DNA of 64,000 nucleotides from assembly GCA_963843745.1 (NCBI GenBank), contig CAWJLP010000005.1, forward strand, positions 124,001 to 188,000. The letters are read 5' to 3'. Source of the stretch: Trebonia sp963843745 (GTDB lineage: Bacteria; Actinomycetota; Actinomycetes; Streptosporangiales; Streptosporangiaceae). Shown here piece by piece: positions 48,327 to 56,160 of this stretch; position 1 is the first letter of the stretch; each line of letters begins with the position of its first letter. The notes under the pieces were generated by a model. The model saw nothing but the letters and a program-made list of their open reading frames with translations, made no database searches and was not told the origin of the DNA. The position numbers and the translations under genes were made by a program.

Positions 48327-48361
48327 TGCCCCAGCGCGCCGCTATGGCGCAAGATGGTGCC

Positions 48362-48613
48362 ATGGCGGACCAGTCACCGGACAGCGCGCGGCGGAAGCTC
48401 GGCGCGGCACCGGGGCTGTGCGGTACCTGCGTGCACGCGAAGCTCAACGAAACCCACCGGGGCACCGCCTACCTGCGCTGCACGCGCGCCGCATGGGACG
48501 CCCGGCTGCCCCGCTACCCGCGCCTGCCGGTCACCACGTGCCCAGGGTTCGAGGCCCCAGGACTCGAGGCCCCAGGACTCGAGGCCTTGGGTCTCGAGGA
48601 CGGGGACGCCTGA
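48362..48613 (+). CDS. Small cysteine-containing actinobacterial protein
   Basis: 83 residues with PGLCGTCVHAKLNETHRGTA, YLRCTRA, RLPRYPRLPVTTCPGFE: four Cys in a C-x2-C ... C ... C layout that could bind zinc. Short proteins with this pattern are common in actinomycetes and have no known function. The C-terminal FEAPGLEAPGLEALGLE comes from 15-bp tandem repeats (about 48544-48600). ATG 48362 is preferred; in-frame ATG 48344 is possible. Confidence 0.72.
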   Translation: MADQSPDSARRKLGAAPGLCGTCVHAKLNETHRGTAYLRCTRAAWDARLPRYPRLPVTTCPGFEAPGLEAPGLEALGLEDGDA

Positions 48614-48734
48614 TCGCGCCATTCTCGGATCCGCACCGGCGGGGCAATGCCAGCGAGGCTGACGGGCGGTATGCAATGCTCAGACTTCTGTTGTTGACTC
48701 GACTCATCGAACCGCCGCCGTGAGGAACACTGCT

Positions 48735-50387
48735 GTGAGCACCGAATTGACCGAGGGCAGCGAGCGCGCTGCGCCCGGGCTGGGGGATGCCGGACGCGCG
48801 GGTCCGCTGCGGCGGTTCTGGCTATGGTGCGGACGGCACCCGCGAGCCGTCTGGGCGGCGGCCCTGGCGCTCGCCGCGCTGGTGCTGTTCCTGCTCTACT
48901 TTCGCGACGCGCAGACGATCGGACAGAGCAGCGACTCGGGCGGGATAGCCCTGCAGGCCTGGGATCTGTGGCATGGCAACCCGATACTGCGCGGCTGGTG
49001 GCTCAGCGACGAGTGCTTCTACGCGATCGACCTGCCGATGAACGCAGTGATCCAGATGGTCGTCGGGCTGCGGCCGGTGACGGTCCACATCTACGCGGCG
49101 GTGGACTATGTGGTGGTCCTGCTGCTCGCCGGGCTGCTCGCCAGGGGACGGGCCCGCGGGCGGCCGGGCATTGTCCGGATGCTGCTGACCGTCGGCATCA
49201 TGCTCGCGCCGTCGACGCTGCTGGGCTCGCGGATCCTGCTGCAGGGGCCAGACCACGTGGGCACGCAGATCGCCGTGCTGGCGACGTTCCTTGTGATCGA
49301 CCGCGCGGCGGAGCGCTGGTGGGTTCCGGTGGCCGTGGGCGTCCTGCTCACCGTAGCGCAGGTCAACGACGTGCAGGCGACGTTCTCCGCCGCGGCGGCC
49401 GTCGGGGCGGCCTGTGGCGTGCGAGCCTGCTCGGAGGTCGCCCGCTGGCAGCGCCCGCCGCGGGAACGCTGGTACGACGCGTCGCTCGTGCTGGCGGCGG
49501 TGGTCTCCTTCGCCCTGGCGCACCTGATCGTGGCGGGAATCCACGCGGCGGGCGGCTTCTACCTGCCCGGACCGAAAAACGGGCTTGGCTTCGCCCCCAT
49601 CTCCGCGATACCCGTCCAGGCGTGGGACACCGTCTACAACATCCTTATCTTGTTCGGCGCCGACTTCATCGGGCAGCCGATGGGGATCAGCGCCATCTTC
49701 GCGCTGCTGCATCTGGTCGGGGTGGCGCTGGGCTTCGGGGCGCTGTGGATAGCAGCGCGCGGGTTCTTCACCCGGATGGACCGGGTCAACCAGATGCTCG
49801 TGGCAGGCACGGTCTTCATCCTGATAGCAGGCGCGTTCGGCCTCTACTCCGGGGCGGTCATCGGCGCGCACGACATCATCCCCGTGCTGCCGTTCTGCGC
49901 GGTGCTCGCCGGGCGGTTGTTCGGCGAGCGGCTAGCCGCCCTGCGGCTCGAACCGGTGCTGGCCGCCGGGCTCGTCGTCATGCTCGCCGCGCTCGGTTAT
50001 AACGACATCCAGCCGAAGGCGGTCCCGCCGAGCACGCAGCTCGCCGCCTGGCTGCAGGCCCACCACCTGACCATGGGCCTGGGCGGCTACTGGGAATCGA
50101 ACATCACCACGCTCGACACCGGCGGCCGGGTACGGATGGTGTCAACGGTGGGGAACGGCACGACCGCCCAGGAGTACGAGTCCAGTGCCGAGTGGTTCAA
50201 CCCGGCGAAATACGAGGCGAACTTCATCGTGGCGGATTCCGCTTCCACCGACCCCTCGCCGGTGAAGCCGTCCGTCGTGCGGGCGTGGTACGGGCCGCCG
50301 TCGCACGTCTACCACTTCGAGGACTACACGATCATGGTGTACGACTACAACCTGCTGACCCGGGTGACCGTGCCGGCCCTGCCTTAG
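48735..50387 (+). CDS. Polytopic membrane protein, GT-C-like
   Basis: 550 residues from GTG 48735 (GAGGAA 7 bases upstream; GTG 48720 also in frame). About ten membrane helices (for example AALALAALVLFLLYF, VVVLLLAGLLARG, ILIAGAFGLYSGAVIG) and an extracytoplasmic C-terminal region of about 120 residues. The acidic SSDSGGIALQAWDLWHGNP after helix 1 resembles the first loop of GT-C glycosyltransferases, so a lipid-linked sugar transferase is possible but unproven. It ends 6 bases before the hairpin that flanks the integrated element. Confidence 0.75.
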   Translation: MSTELTEGSERAAPGLGDAGRAGPLRRFWLWCGRHPRAVWAAALALAALVLFLLYFRDAQTIGQSSDSGGIALQAWDLWHGNPILRGWWLSDECFYAIDLPMNAVIQMVVGLRPVTVHIYAAVDYVVVLLLAGLLARGRARGRPGIVRMLLTVGIMLAPSTLLGSRILLQGPDHVGTQIAVLATFLVIDRAAERWWVPVAVGVLLTVAQVNDVQATFSAAAAVGAACGVRACSEVARWQRPPRERWYDASLVLAAVVSFALAHLIVAGIHAAGGFYLPGPKNGLGFAPISAIPVQAWDTVYNILILFGADFIGQPMGISAIFALLHLVGVALGFGALWIAARGFFTRMDRVNQMLVAGTVFILIAGAFGLYSGAVIGAHDIIPVLPFCAVLAGRLFGERLAALRLEPVLAAGLVVMLAALGYNDIQPKAVPPSTQLAAWLQAHHLTMGLGGYWESNITTLDTGGRVRMVSTVGNGTTAQEYESSAEWFNPAKYEANFIVADSASTDPSPVKPSVVRAWYGPPSHVYHFEDYTIMVYDYNLLTRVTVPALP

Positions 50388-50392
50388 CTGAA

Positions 50393-50425
50393 AAAGGCCG
50401 ATTCCAGAGATTGGAACCGGCCTTT
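50393..50425. terminator. Hairpin at the left edge of the integrated element
   Basis: AAAGGCCGATTCC and GGAACCGGCCTTT pair with one mismatch and a 7-base loop; A-run before and T-run after allow termination in both directions. By position it ends the membrane-protein gene and was probably the original terminator of tRNA-Val. Confidence 0.75.
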
Positions 50426-50433
50426 GCGCTCGG

Positions 50434-50476
50434 TGGGCGATACTGGGATCGAACCAGTGACCTCCTCGGTGTGAAC
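50434..50476 (-). other. Left attachment site: duplicated 3' half of tRNA-Val
   Basis: Identical to 58934-58976, from the 3' end to the anticodon loop of tRNA-Val. Identity stops at GTGTGAAC; then CTAGTGGCAGG replaces the tRNA sequence. Similarity also extends outward through the hairpin. Confidence 0.9.
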
Positions 50477-50980
50477 TAGTGGCAGGAAGGTCAATAGAGG
50501 TCATCCGGGCTGGCCACAGCGCTCTTGACGGTCGATCGCGGGCATCCGAGGGCAATGTAGCTGCTGCCGTTTGCTGCTGCCACTCGGGGTTGCTGCGGGT
50601 GGCGAGGTTTCTACGATACGCACGCCGTCACCCTCAACGGCCGACTGGATCCGCTCTTGTGCGACAACTGCTATGCCGACCTCAGCCCGGATATCACAGT
50701 TAGGTATCACCTACTTCGTCTGTCAATACCCGGCAGCGAGCTGTTCGGCGTTATCCGCCGACGTGCACGCAGCGATGAGAAGTATCCCCGACCTGGCGCG
50801 GATCATCCCCTGGGACCTACGCTAGCGATAGACGAGCATCCAGCTCGTAAGTGCGAATCTAATCTCTCACACGCCGGTTCTAGCCTAGCCGAAGCGCTCC
50901 ACCTTCCTTGGGTTGAGACAGCCTATCGGGTGTAGGTGATGTAGTAGAGTTCAGTGAGGAAACTTAGCGAAGGAGGGGCG
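50477..50980. other. Att arm region and leader of the A+T-rich gene pair
   Basis: Holds att arm sequence (AGGTCAATAGAGGTCAT, then TGCTGCCGTTTGCTGCTGCC at 50562) and then an A+T-rich leader. One frame around 50610-50760 reads CDNCYADLSPDITVRYHLL without an ATG or ribosome site; it may be a relic. I see no secure gene. Confidence 0.5.
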
Positions 50981-51415
50981 GTGGCGATCGATCCTGCAGC
51001 TACCGGGAATGCGGTGCCGCCTGGCGGGCAGTTTATTCTTGAGACTCGTAACACTCTAGATATGCCCGTTGAGGACCTTGCGCAGCTTGGGTCTCAGATC
51101 AAAGAGGTTATGGCTGCAAATGACCTAGACAGTATAGCGGTGGCCGTCAAAGGGAACGAGCCTTTCGGTGGTGCCGCCAACCCTTGGATAGATATTCTGC
51201 ATGTAATTCTCCCTAATGCGGAGGCCATTAAGGAAGATGTATTCAACGGTGTTATTGCTTTGTGTGTAGCGTACATGCGAACGCGGTTCAAGCGGAAGCA
51301 TGAGAGTACGCGACCGCGACAGATTAGAGTTAGAACTCCCGACGGACACCCAGTCTTGGAAATTAGTATTGACGGTCCTGATGATGAGGCTAAGTTCTCG
51401 ACTCCGAACTCATGA
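50981..51415 (+). CDS. Unknown 144-residue protein coupled to a papain/GNAT-like protein
   Basis: Not recognised as a named family. From GTG 50981 (AGGAGG 4 bases upstream) it has a beta-type start (GGQFILETRN), a helix (LAQLGSQIKEVMA), a strand (SIAVAVKG), a hydrophobic helix (FNGVIALCVAYMRTRF) followed by basic residues, and a strand pair (QIRVRTPDGHPVLEISIDG). That architecture recalls the small effector-associated EACC1-type components of actinobacterial conflict systems; this is inference from layout, not a detected match. Codons use A/T third positions far more than neighbours. Its stop overlaps the next start (ATGA). Confidence 0.7.
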   Translation: MAIDPAATGNAVPPGGQFILETRNTLDMPVEDLAQLGSQIKEVMAANDLDSIAVAVKGNEPFGGAANPWIDILHVILPNAEAIKEDVFNGVIALCVAYMRTRFKRKHESTRPRQIRVRTPDGHPVLEISIDGPDDEAKFSTPNS

Positions 51416-52710
51416 ATGATTCTAACAGGACCGAAGGCGAGTGGAACTTTATTCCATCTCGCCCGTCATTGCATGTTTATAACTCGACCCAACAGATAGC
51501 GACTCTTGCCCAACAACTTTGCGGGTTTCCCACACTGTCTGCAGGATTGCCTGACCTATTTACTCACCCCCTTTTTACTAAACGAGCCGATTTGTTTAAT
51601 ATGCAGCGGGTCTATGTAGAGGGGGAGAACGCCTCGGTGTACTGCGGGCTCTATGAACGGCTTCGTTCATTCGACGAGCTAATCACCGCTATGCACCTGG
51701 AAGCTGCGCTGATAGCGCGCGGCGTAGAGTTTGGCCGCAGACCGCTACAGGAGCTGATAGTTCAGATCTTTCCGAGTATGTATGACGCTCCGGGCGGTAC
51801 AGTCCCTCTTCCAGACCCGGATGAACGCTCGATCGGAAACCATGCGGTTGTTGCTCGATATATAGGAGACGAACGGCTATTCTTCTGGCATACTTGGGGT
51901 TCGCGATGGGGGGATAATGGGATCGGCAGTTTTTCATTTGAGTACCTGAAACGTTTTCAACGAGAAGCCTGGTCCGTGCGCTTGCTTCCCGGTCCAGTGC
52001 CAGAAAACCTAGTATCGAGAGATCCGAGCGTATATGAGCAGCGTGCCGCCCAACTCTTGTCTTACCCATGGAAAGGTCAGGGAGACACGGGCGGTTGGGA
52101 TTTGGTGCGCCGAGGGTCAGCTGTTGACTTCATAGGACGGTGGCTCACTGCAGTTGGCGACGGAAGTCCCTTGCTTCAGTGTGTTGCCGTCTTGCGCGAA
52201 GCCGAGGGCGGCCCATTGATGGTAGGATGGATGCACATCCGCGAAACGCAGAGAGGTGCGGAAGTCGAGGAACTATTCGTCTGGCCTCGCTACCGGGGAC
52301 GCGGCATCGGTACGGCCCTCGCAGGTCAAACCCTGTTTCACGAAGGCGTGGTATTCATGCAGCGGAGGGATCTCATTTGGCACCAGCTGGAAAGTGATGT
52401 TCTGGTCACGAAGAAGGCACCATTGAAGGCTCATGTTCCCCGTTGGTTGAGGAATCTGCCTTGGGCTGGCAGTCCACGGGTGGCAGTTCTTCCTTACGAA
52501 GAGCGTGTGAAATTGCTGGGGCGGCTAGCACGGTTGAAAGCCCCTGACGGGCTACGCATGCGGCGCCACTTGTGGGAATCAAATATAATAGGGACTGTTT
52601 CCCAGGGTGGGCCCTATCCAATTGGGAAGCCCACAGGTTTCATTGAAGTTGCTCCTGTTCCTGATCTTTCTTATAGCGAATTTCCCGGAATCGGGTCGGA
52701 TAGCCTATAG
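51412..52710 (+). CDS. Papain-like His-motif plus GNAT domain protein
   Basis: 432 residues, A+T-rich. Residues 143-171 (NHAVVARYIG, then WHTWGSRWGDNG) match the H...NSWGxxWGxxG region of C1 papain-fold peptidases, with His144 as the catalytic His and His160 where Asn is usual. Cys78 (VYCGLYERL) or Cys37 (QLCGFPTLSA) could be the nucleophile; neither has the classic CGSCW setting. Residues about 255-312 form a GNAT-type segment (EELFVWPRYRGRGIGTALAG). The C-terminal 120 residues are unassigned. ATG overlaps the preceding stop. A two-gene toxin, effector or defence unit is plausible but unproven. Confidence 0.72.
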   Translation: MNDSNRTEGEWNFIPSRPSLHVYNSTQQIATLAQQLCGFPTLSAGLPDLFTHPLFTKRADLFNMQRVYVEGENASVYCGLYERLRSFDELITAMHLEAALIARGVEFGRRPLQELIVQIFPSMYDAPGGTVPLPDPDERSIGNHAVVARYIGDERLFFWHTWGSRWGDNGIGSFSFEYLKRFQREAWSVRLLPGPVPENLVSRDPSVYEQRAAQLLSYPWKGQGDTGGWDLVRRGSAVDFIGRWLTAVGDGSPLLQCVAVLREAEGGPLMVGWMHIRETQRGAEVEELFVWPRYRGRGIGTALAGQTLFHEGVVFMQRRDLIWHQLESDVLVTKKAPLKAHVPRWLRNLPWAGSPRVAVLPYEERVKLLGRLARLKAPDGLRMRRHLWESNIIGTVSQGGPYPIGKPTGFIEVAPVPDLSYSEFPGIGSDSL

Positions 52711-53230
52711 GCGGCACCAGAACACGCGAAGTTTCACCATGCCAAGCAACTGGGCATCTGTCCTGGGCTTACTGGGACTGTCCAGGCAGCACGTCCGAAC
52801 TTCATGGTCGATGAGTACAACGCGAACGGCACCATGGACTTCAACGGGATCTCGGTCAATGAACTGGGTACCGGGCGCGGGCCGGTAGCCACCTACGCCT
52901 ACGGAGATGCCGACACAACCTTTCGGTGAACACCGAAGGCTGTAGCTGGTCGCTTGTGCCCGTCACCGGCTGATGAGCGATACCGGAAGGGCGTCCGTTG
53001 GCCTGCGCCACTGCGCTGATTCGCTTGAACACGGTTGACGTTCTGGTTGCAAACTAGTGACAGGAAGGTCTATAGAGGTCATTCGCGCAGGCTAGGCGGC
53101 CATGCATGGGCTTCTGAGGTCTGTGCCGGACGATGCGGTTGCTGCACTTTGCTGCTGCACCATGGCGGGCTACAGGTTGCGGCGAGAATGTCGTCCTCGA
53201 AGCTGTCGGCTGTGACGGCACGTCTGCTTG
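52711..53230. other. Gap with coding relic and second att-like remnant
   Basis: The frame of the preceding gene stays open for 72 codons after its TAG, to TGA 52927, including VDEYNANGTMDFNGISVNE, which looks like a protein remnant. At 53052-53090 AACTAGTGACAGGAAGGTC and following bases match the arm beside the left att site at about 34 of 39 positions, and GCTGCACTTTGCTGCTGC follows at about 53141. Confidence 0.55.
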
Positions 53231-53572
53231 TTAGGTGCTTGCGCGGACGGGGATCACCTGATCTAGCGCGGACAGCTGGAGAATCCGGGCCACTGCCCGG
53301 GTTGGGCCAGTGAGCGCTAGCAGGCAACCGTCGGCACGGAGTTTCCGGTGCGCTTGCACGATTTCATAGAGGGCGGCGGAGTCGATGAACGTGAGTCCGG
53401 AGATGTCCACCAGGAGCAGGCGGGGCTTTTTGGCGGTTTCGGTGGCCAGGATTTCCGCCAGTGCCGGGGTGGTGACGTCGGCCTCGCCGACGAGCCGCAC
53501 TACGGTGCGGGAACCGCCTTCGCAGTTTTCCACGCTGACGGACACCGACAGTTCAGTCACACCGGTAATCAT
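53231..53572 (-). CDS. STAS-domain anti-sigma factor antagonist
   Basis: RsbV/SpoIIAA-like switch protein, 113 residues. The phosphorylatable Ser lies in VDISGLTFIDSAALYE, and GEADVTTPALAEIL precedes it. Unphosphorylated protein would bind the anti-sigma kinase. It lies 55 bases downstream of the kinase-like gene on the same strand, divergent from a PP2C phosphatase. Confidence 0.9.
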   Translation of the reverse strand: MITGVTELSVSVSVENCEGGSRTVVRLVGEADVTTPALAEILATETAKKPRLLLVDISGLTFIDSAALYEIVQAHRKLRADGCLLALTGPTRAVARILQLSALDQVIPVRAST

Positions 53573-53627
53573 GTCACCTCGTGGTTAGCCGGGGAAATGA
53601 CCGGGCAAGTGCTGCGGGCCGCCCGGG

Positions 53628-54086
53628 TTACGTCGCTTGTGGACCCAGGTGGCCAAGACCCGGCCCGGCCCGCCATCCGAACGTAGCGGTGACCTGGGAG
53701 CCGTGCGGGCCATACGACGCGGTGACCTCGTCGGCGACCGCGCGCACGAGCCACAGGCCGTGCCCCTGCCGCACTGGCCAGGGCCCCGTGCCCGGGCCGG
53801 CATCGCTGACCTGGCAGTGCAGCGCGCCGGCTATCGCGCGCATCAGCAGCCTGCCCGCCCCTGCGCCGTGCGTGACCGCGTTCGCTGCCAGCTCGTGCAC
53901 CGCGAGAATCACATCCACCACCCGGTCTTCCGGCACGCCCGCAACGGCCGCGCAAGCCGCAACCCGTTCCCGCATCAGGTGCAGCGTGGAAGCATCGAAG
54001 CGCTCGTCGAATACGACCAGCCCCACTTCAGAGTCACCGTCACCGCCGGTCACCCGCACGCGGCTACCCGCAGACGGGAAGGTCAT
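53628..54086 (-). CDS. RsbW-like serine kinase / anti-sigma factor (HATPase_c_2)
   Basis: 152 residues with the GHKL ATPase boxes: N-box AVHELAANAVTHG, G1 QVSDAGPGTG and G2 GHGLWLVRAVADEV. Such proteins phosphorylate an STAS partner and bind a sigma factor. No sigma factor gene is in the module, so the target is elsewhere or is another protein. Confidence 0.9.
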   Translation of the reverse strand: MTFPSAGSRVRVTGGDGDSEVGLVVFDERFDASTLHLMRERVAACAAVAGVPEDRVVDVILAVHELAANAVTHGAGAGRLLMRAIAGALHCQVSDAGPGTGPWPVRQGHGLWLVRAVADEVTASYGPHGSQVTATFGWRAGPGLGHLGPQAT

Positions 54087-54207
54087 TCGGACATGCTCCC
54101 GCTAGCTCAGATCACCGTCGCGCGCCACAGCGCACGGGGACTCGCCGGCCGCGCGCCCGTGGGACGGGGCAATTGTTCCGCAAGGTACGCGAGAGTAACT
54201 TGGAGCC

Positions 54208-55482
54208 GTGACTATCCCCGTTGCCGATGATCCGGGCGCCAAGGGGATGGCCGCTGACCGGTTGCGCGACATCGAATCGCTGACGGATACCGCGCTGTCC
54301 AGGCTCGACGAGCAGGGACTGCTCAATGCTCTGGTCGAGCGGGTGAAGAAAGTGCTCCAGGCCGACACCGCCGCCGTGCTGCTGCTGGATGAGCGTGACG
54401 AGCAGCTGGTCGCCACCGCTGCGAGCGGCATCGAGGAAGAGGTCCGGCAGGGCGTGCGCATCCCGCTGGGGACTGGTTTCGCCGGCCGGGTCGCGGCGTC
54501 CCGCGAGCCGGTCATCCTCACCACGGTGGACCACACCACGGTACGGAACCCGCTCCTGATCGACCGTGGCATCAGGTCCCTGCTCGGCGTGCCCCTGCTC
54601 GTCGGCGGCAAAGTCATCGGCGTGCTGCACGTCGGCTCGCTGAGCGGCCGGCCGTTCGGGCAGCAGGATGTCGAGTTGCTGCAGCTGGCCGCCGACCGGG
54701 CAGCGCTCGCCCTGCGCTCCCTGATGTCGCAGGACGACGCGCTGGCCGCGGTAGCGCTGCAGCGCAGCCTGCTGCCGACGGCGCTGCCCGCCGTGCCGGG
54801 TCTCGGCCTGGCCGCGCGGTACGTCGCCGGCTCCGGTGCCGTCGGCGGGGACTGGTACGACGTCTTTGTCCTGCCGGACGGGAGACTCGCCATCGTGGTG
54901 GGAGACGTGGCGGGATCAGGGCTGGAGGCCGCGGTCATCATGGGCCGGATGCGCAGCGCGCTGCGCGCCTACATACTGCAGACCGCAGACCCCGCCACCG
55001 CGCTGCGCATGCTGGACCGCAAGATCCAGTACTTCGAGCCGAACGCGATGGCCACCGTGCTTTACGGCCTGTACACCCCGCCGACCGGCGAGTTCACCGT
55101 TTCCTCAGCCGGTCACCTCCCGCCCGTACTGGCCGTGCCAGGCGGACAGTCCGGCCTGCTTCCCGTCCACCCCGACCCGCCGATCGGCACCGCCGACGAC
55201 CCGCAACGGCAGTCCGCCACCATCCTCATCCCGCCGGGCGCGCTCCTGTGCTGCTTTACCGACGGCCTGGTCGAACGACGCGGCCAGGTGCTCGACCAGG
55301 GCATGGACAGACTCGCCGCCGTCCTGGCCACGGTGATCGCCGCAGGCCCCGATGGCATGACCAAGCCGGTGGAAGAGGACGCGTGCGCCGAGATCATGCG
55401 CGCACTGGTAGGAAATACTCCTGCCCAGGACGACATCGCCGTCCTCGTGCTCAGCCGGCCTCCTAGCACCCTGGCGCCGTAA
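54208..55482 (+). CDS. GAF-domain PP2C (SpoIIE/RsbU-type) phosphatase
   Basis: 424 residues. A GAF sensor domain spans about residues 25-175 (TAAVLLLDERDEQLVA, IRSLLGVPLLVGGKVIGVLH). A linker helix (VALQRSLLPTALPAVPGL) joins the SpoIIE domain with metal-binding VGGDWYDVFVLPDG and VVGDVAGSGLEAA, then CCFTDGLVERRG and AQDDIAVLVL. It should dephosphorylate the STAS protein encoded divergently. GTG 54208 is the start; the RsbW-like gene begins 121 bases away. Confidence 0.93.
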   Translation: MTIPVADDPGAKGMAADRLRDIESLTDTALSRLDEQGLLNALVERVKKVLQADTAAVLLLDERDEQLVATAASGIEEEVRQGVRIPLGTGFAGRVAASREPVILTTVDHTTVRNPLLIDRGIRSLLGVPLLVGGKVIGVLHVGSLSGRPFGQQDVELLQLAADRAALALRSLMSQDDALAAVALQRSLLPTALPAVPGLGLAARYVAGSGAVGGDWYDVFVLPDGRLAIVVGDVAGSGLEAAVIMGRMRSALRAYILQTADPATALRMLDRKIQYFEPNAMATVLYGLYTPPTGEFTVSSAGHLPPVLAVPGGQSGLLPVHPDPPIGTADDPQRQSATILIPPGALLCCFTDGLVERRGQVLDQGMDRLAAVLATVIAAGPDGMTKPVEEDACAEIMRALVGNTPAQDDIAVLVLSRPPSTLAP

Positions 55483-55562
55483 GTGCGGTCCCGATTTCCG
55501 CTACTTCGGGCGGAAAGACGGACCGCTCGCCGGTGCACGGGCTGGTCGTAAACGGGAAACCC

Positions 55563-55582
55563 CCTCGGTGTGAACGAGGCGC
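55563..55582 (-). other. Third att-like site
   Basis: CCTCGGTGTGAACGAGGCGC is identical to tRNA-Val positions 58964-58983, spanning the anticodon arm. It is followed by an arm (GAGGTCTATGCGGGTCATCC) resembling that of the left att site and by GTTGCTGCACTG. The rest of the 55483-55793 gap holds no gene. Confidence 0.75.
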
Positions 55583-55793
55583 ACCGAGGTCTATGCGGGT
55601 CATCCTGGCTGGTCAGCAGGCTGGACTAGATTCATGAGGGTCGTACTGGGTCAACGCGGTTGCTGCACTGTCAGCGAGCCTGACGCTTAAGCGTCAACGT
55701 ACGGAAGCGACCCCTCGAAGATCGTGAAGAGATCATCTGCGCACGTAAGAAGGCCGATGTGTGGTGATGGCGGTCACTTGTGGACGGTACGAG

Positions 55794-56039
55794 CTAGCTG
55801 TCACGTAGGGTCCAACGCACTGAGCCACGCTTCGCTATCTTGGCGCTTCGGTCTTCAAGCTTGACTAGATCAGGATCGTCTCGAAGTCGTACGTACAACG
55901 CAGCTTTCATCGTGGCCGCAGGAGTCTTGCCGCGTGGCGTGATCAAGCCACCCTTTATAGCCCGATCTGTGATTTCTTGGACCGTGAGTGGGCGCTTGGC
56001 GACTTTCAAGACTTCGATCGCAGCCTCGTGGTATCTCAT
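55794..56039 (-). CDS. HARE-HTH domain protein
   Basis: 81 residues forming a single HARE winged-helix domain: AAIEVLKVAKRPLTVQEITD, then GGLITPRGKTPAATMKAALY. HARE domains link to DNA repair, restriction and chromatin proteins; this one stands alone, so it may be an accessory or a remnant of a larger protein. ATG 56039 is the natural domain start. Confidence 0.78.
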   Translation of the reverse strand: MRYHEAAIEVLKVAKRPLTVQEITDRAIKGGLITPRGKTPAATMKAALYVRLRDDPDLVKLEDRSAKIAKRGSVRWTLRDS

Positions 56040-56160
56040 GCCCTCACCTGCTTGCTGTGGCTTGCCCCTGGCTGAACCTGCCGACTTATCAGAGAGTCAC
56101 TTAGCCTCGATCCACCGCCCATACCGTGGGCCAGCGCTGATGCCGTTTGGTGTTTATGGC

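Noticed and set aside
50657..50935. 92-codon plus-strand frame with CDNCYAD
   Set aside because: Starts at TTG without a ribosome site; possible relic of a zinc-binding protein but not supportable as a gene.
50981..51415. Firm assignment of the small island protein to the EACC1 family
   Set aside because: Only the order of predicted strands and the hydrophobic helix is similar; no diagnostic residues could be matched without a profile search.
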